Of a DNA stretch of 64,000 nucleotides, positions 61,805 to 64,000 are shown one piece after another. This DNA comes from an uncultured Poribacteria bacterium (GTDB lineage: Bacteria; Poribacteria; WGA-4E; WGA-3G). Every line of letters begins with the position of its first letter. Position 1 is the first letter of the stretch. Under the pieces are notes generated by a model, which was not told the DNA's origin, did not search any database, and saw only the letters and a list, made by a program, of their open reading frames with translations. Location: assembly GCA_951828515.1 (NCBI GenBank), contig OX639992.1, forward strand, positions 1 to 64,000, written 5' to 3'. Position numbers and translations under genes: made by a program.

Positions 61805-62173
61805 ATGGTTCAATCATATACTCGATTAACCTGTGCTGATAATACCGGCGCAAGGAAGTTAATGTGCATTAGTGTGCTTGGGGGAACCCGTCGGCGCTAC
61901 GCGCGCGTAGGCGACGTGATTGTAGCAAGCATTAAGGAAGCAGTCCCCAATACGCAGGTGAAAGCCGGTGAAGTCGTTCGGGCAGTTATCGTCCGCACGA
62001 CTAAAGAATATCGACGCGCAGATGGTTCCTATATCAAATTCGACCAAAACGCCGCAGTTCTCATTGATCCGCAGAATCAACCGCGAGGCACTCGAATTTT
62101 TGGACCCGTTGCACGTGAATTGAGAGAAAAGGCGTTTACCCGAATTGTCTCGCTTGCGCCCGAGGTCATTTAG
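61805..62173 (+). CDS. rplN: 50S ribosomal protein L14
   Basis: 122 residues, exactly typical. [20 protein letters not shown] start; [20 protein letters not shown] near the end. AAGGAG upstream. Confidence 0.96.
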   Translation: MVQSYTRLTCADNTGARKLMCISVLGGTRRRYARVGDVIVASIKEAVPNTQVKAGEVVRAVIVRTTKEYRRADGSYIKFDQNAAVLIDPQNQPRGTRIFGPVARELREKAFTRIVSLAPEVI

Positions 62174-62183
62174 GAGGCCAATT

Positions 62184-62417
62184 GTGACACATCAAAAACT
62201 GCACATCAAAAAGAACGACACAGTCATAGTCCTCAGTGGGCAAGATAGAGGTAAACAAGGGGTCGTTTTAGAGGTGTTCCCAAAGAAACAGCGAGCAATC
62301 GTTGAAGGTGTTCATATAATTGTCCGCCATCTCCGACCAAACCAAGCAGGACAAGGCGGTATCGTTGAACGTGAGGGCACTATCCACGTTTCGAACCTGA
62401 AAAAGATTGATGGCTAA
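62184..62417 (+). CDS. rplX: 50S ribosomal protein L24, short form
   Basis: 77 residues from a GTG at 62184 (GGAGG upstream). KOW motif DTVIVLSGQDRGKQGVVLEV, then VEGVHIIVRHLRP. It ends right after IHVSNLKKIDG and lacks the 25 or so C-terminal residues usual in L24. Confidence 0.92.
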   Translation: MTHQKLHIKKNDTVIVLSGQDRGKQGVVLEVFPKKQRAIVEGVHIIVRHLRPNQAGQGGIVEREGTIHVSNLKKIDG

Positions 62418-62602
62418 CAGAAACAGAGTATTCCAGCCCTGCTGAAGAATTACATTGAAAATAGCCGTCGGTTCTCCATCAGCAGTCAGCGGTCAGAATG
62501 AGAGTGTAATTTCACCAGAAACCCTCTTTACTGATGGCTAATAGTCGATGGTTTCCGACAGCCATTCTACGGAAAATGAAATCTCTATAGGATACAAGGC
62601 TT
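62418..62602. repeat. intergenic repeat, copy in the rplX-rplE gap
   Basis: CATCAGCAGTCAGCGGTCAG, then AAACCCTCTTTACTGATGGC and AATAGTCGATGG. Same word order as the copies after rplC and rplW. Confidence 0.5.
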
Positions 62603-63166
62603 ATGAGCCCATTCAAAGAATTTTACCAAACGGAAGTCATGCCCGCATTGCAACAGCATTTTGATTATAGAAATGTGATGCAGATTCCGAAAGTGGACAA
62701 AGTTACACTGAATATCGGTGTTGGTATAGCAGTTCAGAATCCAAGTGCATTGGAAGATGCCGTAGAAGAACTGACACTTATTGCGGGTCAACGTGCGGTG
62801 ATTACCCGTGCGAAAAAATCCATCTCTGCGTTTAAAATCAGAGGTCCATCAAAGTTGGGACGCACTCCCGGTATGGCGATTGGATGTAAGGTTACACTAC
62901 GGAAGCAAAGGATGTATGAATTTCTGAATCGTTTAATCAACGTCGTGCTCCCGCAGATTCGGGACTTCCGCGGTATATCCCCGGACGCTTTTGACGGGCG
63001 CGGCAATTATTCCCTGGGTCTTACGGAACAGTTAATCTTCCCCGAAATTGATTACGACCAGGTTAACGATATTCGCGGACTGAATGTAACCATCGTTACC
63101 ACCGCCCCAACTGACGAAGAAGGTCACGAGTTACTAACACTCTTAGGGATGCCTTTCCGAAAATAG
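62603..63166 (+). CDS. rplE: 50S ribosomal protein L5
   Basis: 187 residues. [35 protein letters not shown] and the end LGMPFRK are typical; binds 5S rRNA and the P-site tRNA. Confidence 0.96.
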   Translation: MSPFKEFYQTEVMPALQQHFDYRNVMQIPKVDKVTLNIGVGIAVQNPSALEDAVEELTLIAGQRAVITRAKKSISAFKIRGPSKLGRTPGMAIGCKVTLRKQRMYEFLNRLINVVLPQIRDFRGISPDAFDGRGNYSLGLTEQLIFPEIDYDQVNDIRGLNVTIVTTAPTDEEGHELLTLLGMPFRK

Positions 63167-63288
63167 ATAAGATCTTTCGCTAAACTTCAGGAAAAGATTT
63201 TACAGGTATCCTTTACCAGCCCCTCCTGTTTAACAGCCGGAGGCAACACCCGTAGGTATTACGGGTAAACAAAAAAGGAGTATCCAGG

Positions 63289-63474
63289 TTGGCAAGTAAA
63301 TCATGGATTGCCAAACAGAAAAGAACCCCGCGGTTCCGAACCCGAGAATACAGTCGTTGTAAAACTTGCGGCAGATCGCGTGGGTATCTTCGCAAGTTTG
63401 AGTTGTGTCGTATCTGTTTCCGTCTCTTTGCCCGCGCCGGTAAAATCCCTGGTGTCCGAAAGGCAAGTTGGTAG
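63289..63474 (+). CDS. rpsN: 30S ribosomal protein S14, zinc-binding type
   Basis: 61 residues from a TTG (AAGGAG upstream). Zinc ligands in CKTCGRSRG and CRICFR; end [13 protein letters not shown]. Short C+ form of S14. Confidence 0.95.
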   Translation: MASKSWIAKQKRTPRFRTREYSRCKTCGRSRGYLRKFELCRICFRLFARAGKIPGVRKASW

Positions 63475-63559
63475 AGGACTTGATGAGTTGTACCTCTCTA
63501 CACAAACATGATAGGCACAACAGCTATTCAAAACGAGAACAAAATAAGGAGAATCTTTC

Positions 63560-63961
63560 ATGTCGATGACCGATCCGATTGCTGATATGCTAACACGTAT
63601 CCGCAATGCCAACATGGCAGGACATGAACGCGTCGAAATCCCCTCTTCTAAAGTTAAATCTGAGATTGCGCGCATTCTTGTAGAGGAAGGTTTCGTCAGA
63701 AATTATCGTTTAATCGAAGATGGGAAACAGGGGATTTTAAGAATCTACTTGAAATACGGAAACACGAAAAAAGAGAAGGTCATCACAAACCTGAGACGTA
63801 TCAGCAAACCCGGCAGGAGGGTTTACGCCAAATCCGATAAGTTGCCACGGGTTTTCGGAGGACTCGGAGTCGCTATTTTGTCAACGTCCAATGGACTCAA
63901 AACGATCCCCCAGTGCCGTCAGGAGAAAATCGGCGGTGAAGTTCTTTGTTACGTCTGGTAA
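63560..63961 (+). CDS. rpsH: 30S ribosomal protein S8
   Basis: 133 residues, complete. [20 protein letters not shown] start, [20 protein letters not shown] and the end GGEVLCYVW. Last gene in the window; rplF is expected next. Confidence 0.96.
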   Translation: MSMTDPIADMLTRIRNANMAGHERVEIPSSKVKSEIARILVEEGFVRNYRLIEDGKQGILRIYLKYGNTKKEKVITNLRRISKPGRRVYAKSDKLPRVFGGLGVAILSTSNGLKTIPQCRQEKIGGEVLCYVW

Positions 63962-64000
63962 CATCTTGATGATGACACGCAACGAGTGGGAGAAACAGAA

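Overview
This window looks like a chromosomal segment of a marine or sponge-associated bacterium close to Candidatus Poribacteria (PVC/FCB surroundings). I infer this from the combination of very large secreted planctomycete-style cytochrome c proteins with internalin-like leucine-rich repeats (LRR), cohesin and dockerin domains and T9SS/FlgD-like tails, a phytanoyl-CoA dioxygenase, GHL15/DUF6259-type glycosidases, IS607 debris and many small inverted-repeat elements. No 16S gene is present, so the assignment is by gene style only.

Layout. (1) 1-7.5 kb: the start of an M28 peptidase cut by the window edge, a repeat-rich spacer, a PhoB-like response regulator, a sigma-region-4-like protein, then a minus-strand infA-rsgA-acetyltransferase operon, and on the plus strand a PhyH dioxygenase and an EamA permease. 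(2) 7.6-36.8 kb: a 29-kb block transcribed entirely from the minus strand. It holds four paralogous 1,342-1,429-residue secreted proteins (two CxxCH motifs, LRRs, a cohesin-like domain, a dockerin, a C-terminal sorting tail), two GHL15-like enzymes and one DUF6259-like enzyme with C-terminal dockerins, and two ECF sigma factors that continue through one membrane segment into LRR ectodomains. The second sigma fusion also carries a complete GHL15-like domain outside the membrane, and a decayed dockerin is still readable behind its stop codon. I read the block as a cellulosome-like surface system with its own membrane-tethered sigma factors. (3) 37-45 kb: an accessory zone with a PIN nuclease next to a 1,131-residue helical protein, a duplicated antitoxin with a dead PIN toxin, an RS-rich membrane protein and a decayed IS607 element beside a tRNA-Arg(CCG) gene. 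(4) 45.5-50.8 kb: plus-strand SMP-30, dut, thyA, an unknown gene, folA, a ThuA-like gene and nagA. (5) 50.9-64 kb: the str, S10 and spc ribosomal clusters from rpsL to rpsH, led by a consensus promoter with an intrinsic terminator inside the leader.

How it fits together: dockerins on the glycosidases could bind the cohesin domains of the large cytochrome/LRR proteins, and the sigma-LRR(-GH) proteins use ectodomains homologous to the secreted parts, so they could sense the same glycan or partner and switch the block on. All of this is inference from domain content and co-orientation. Small mobile elements (at least three inverted-repeat families, one with target-site duplications) fill the spacers and reach into the ribosomal operon.
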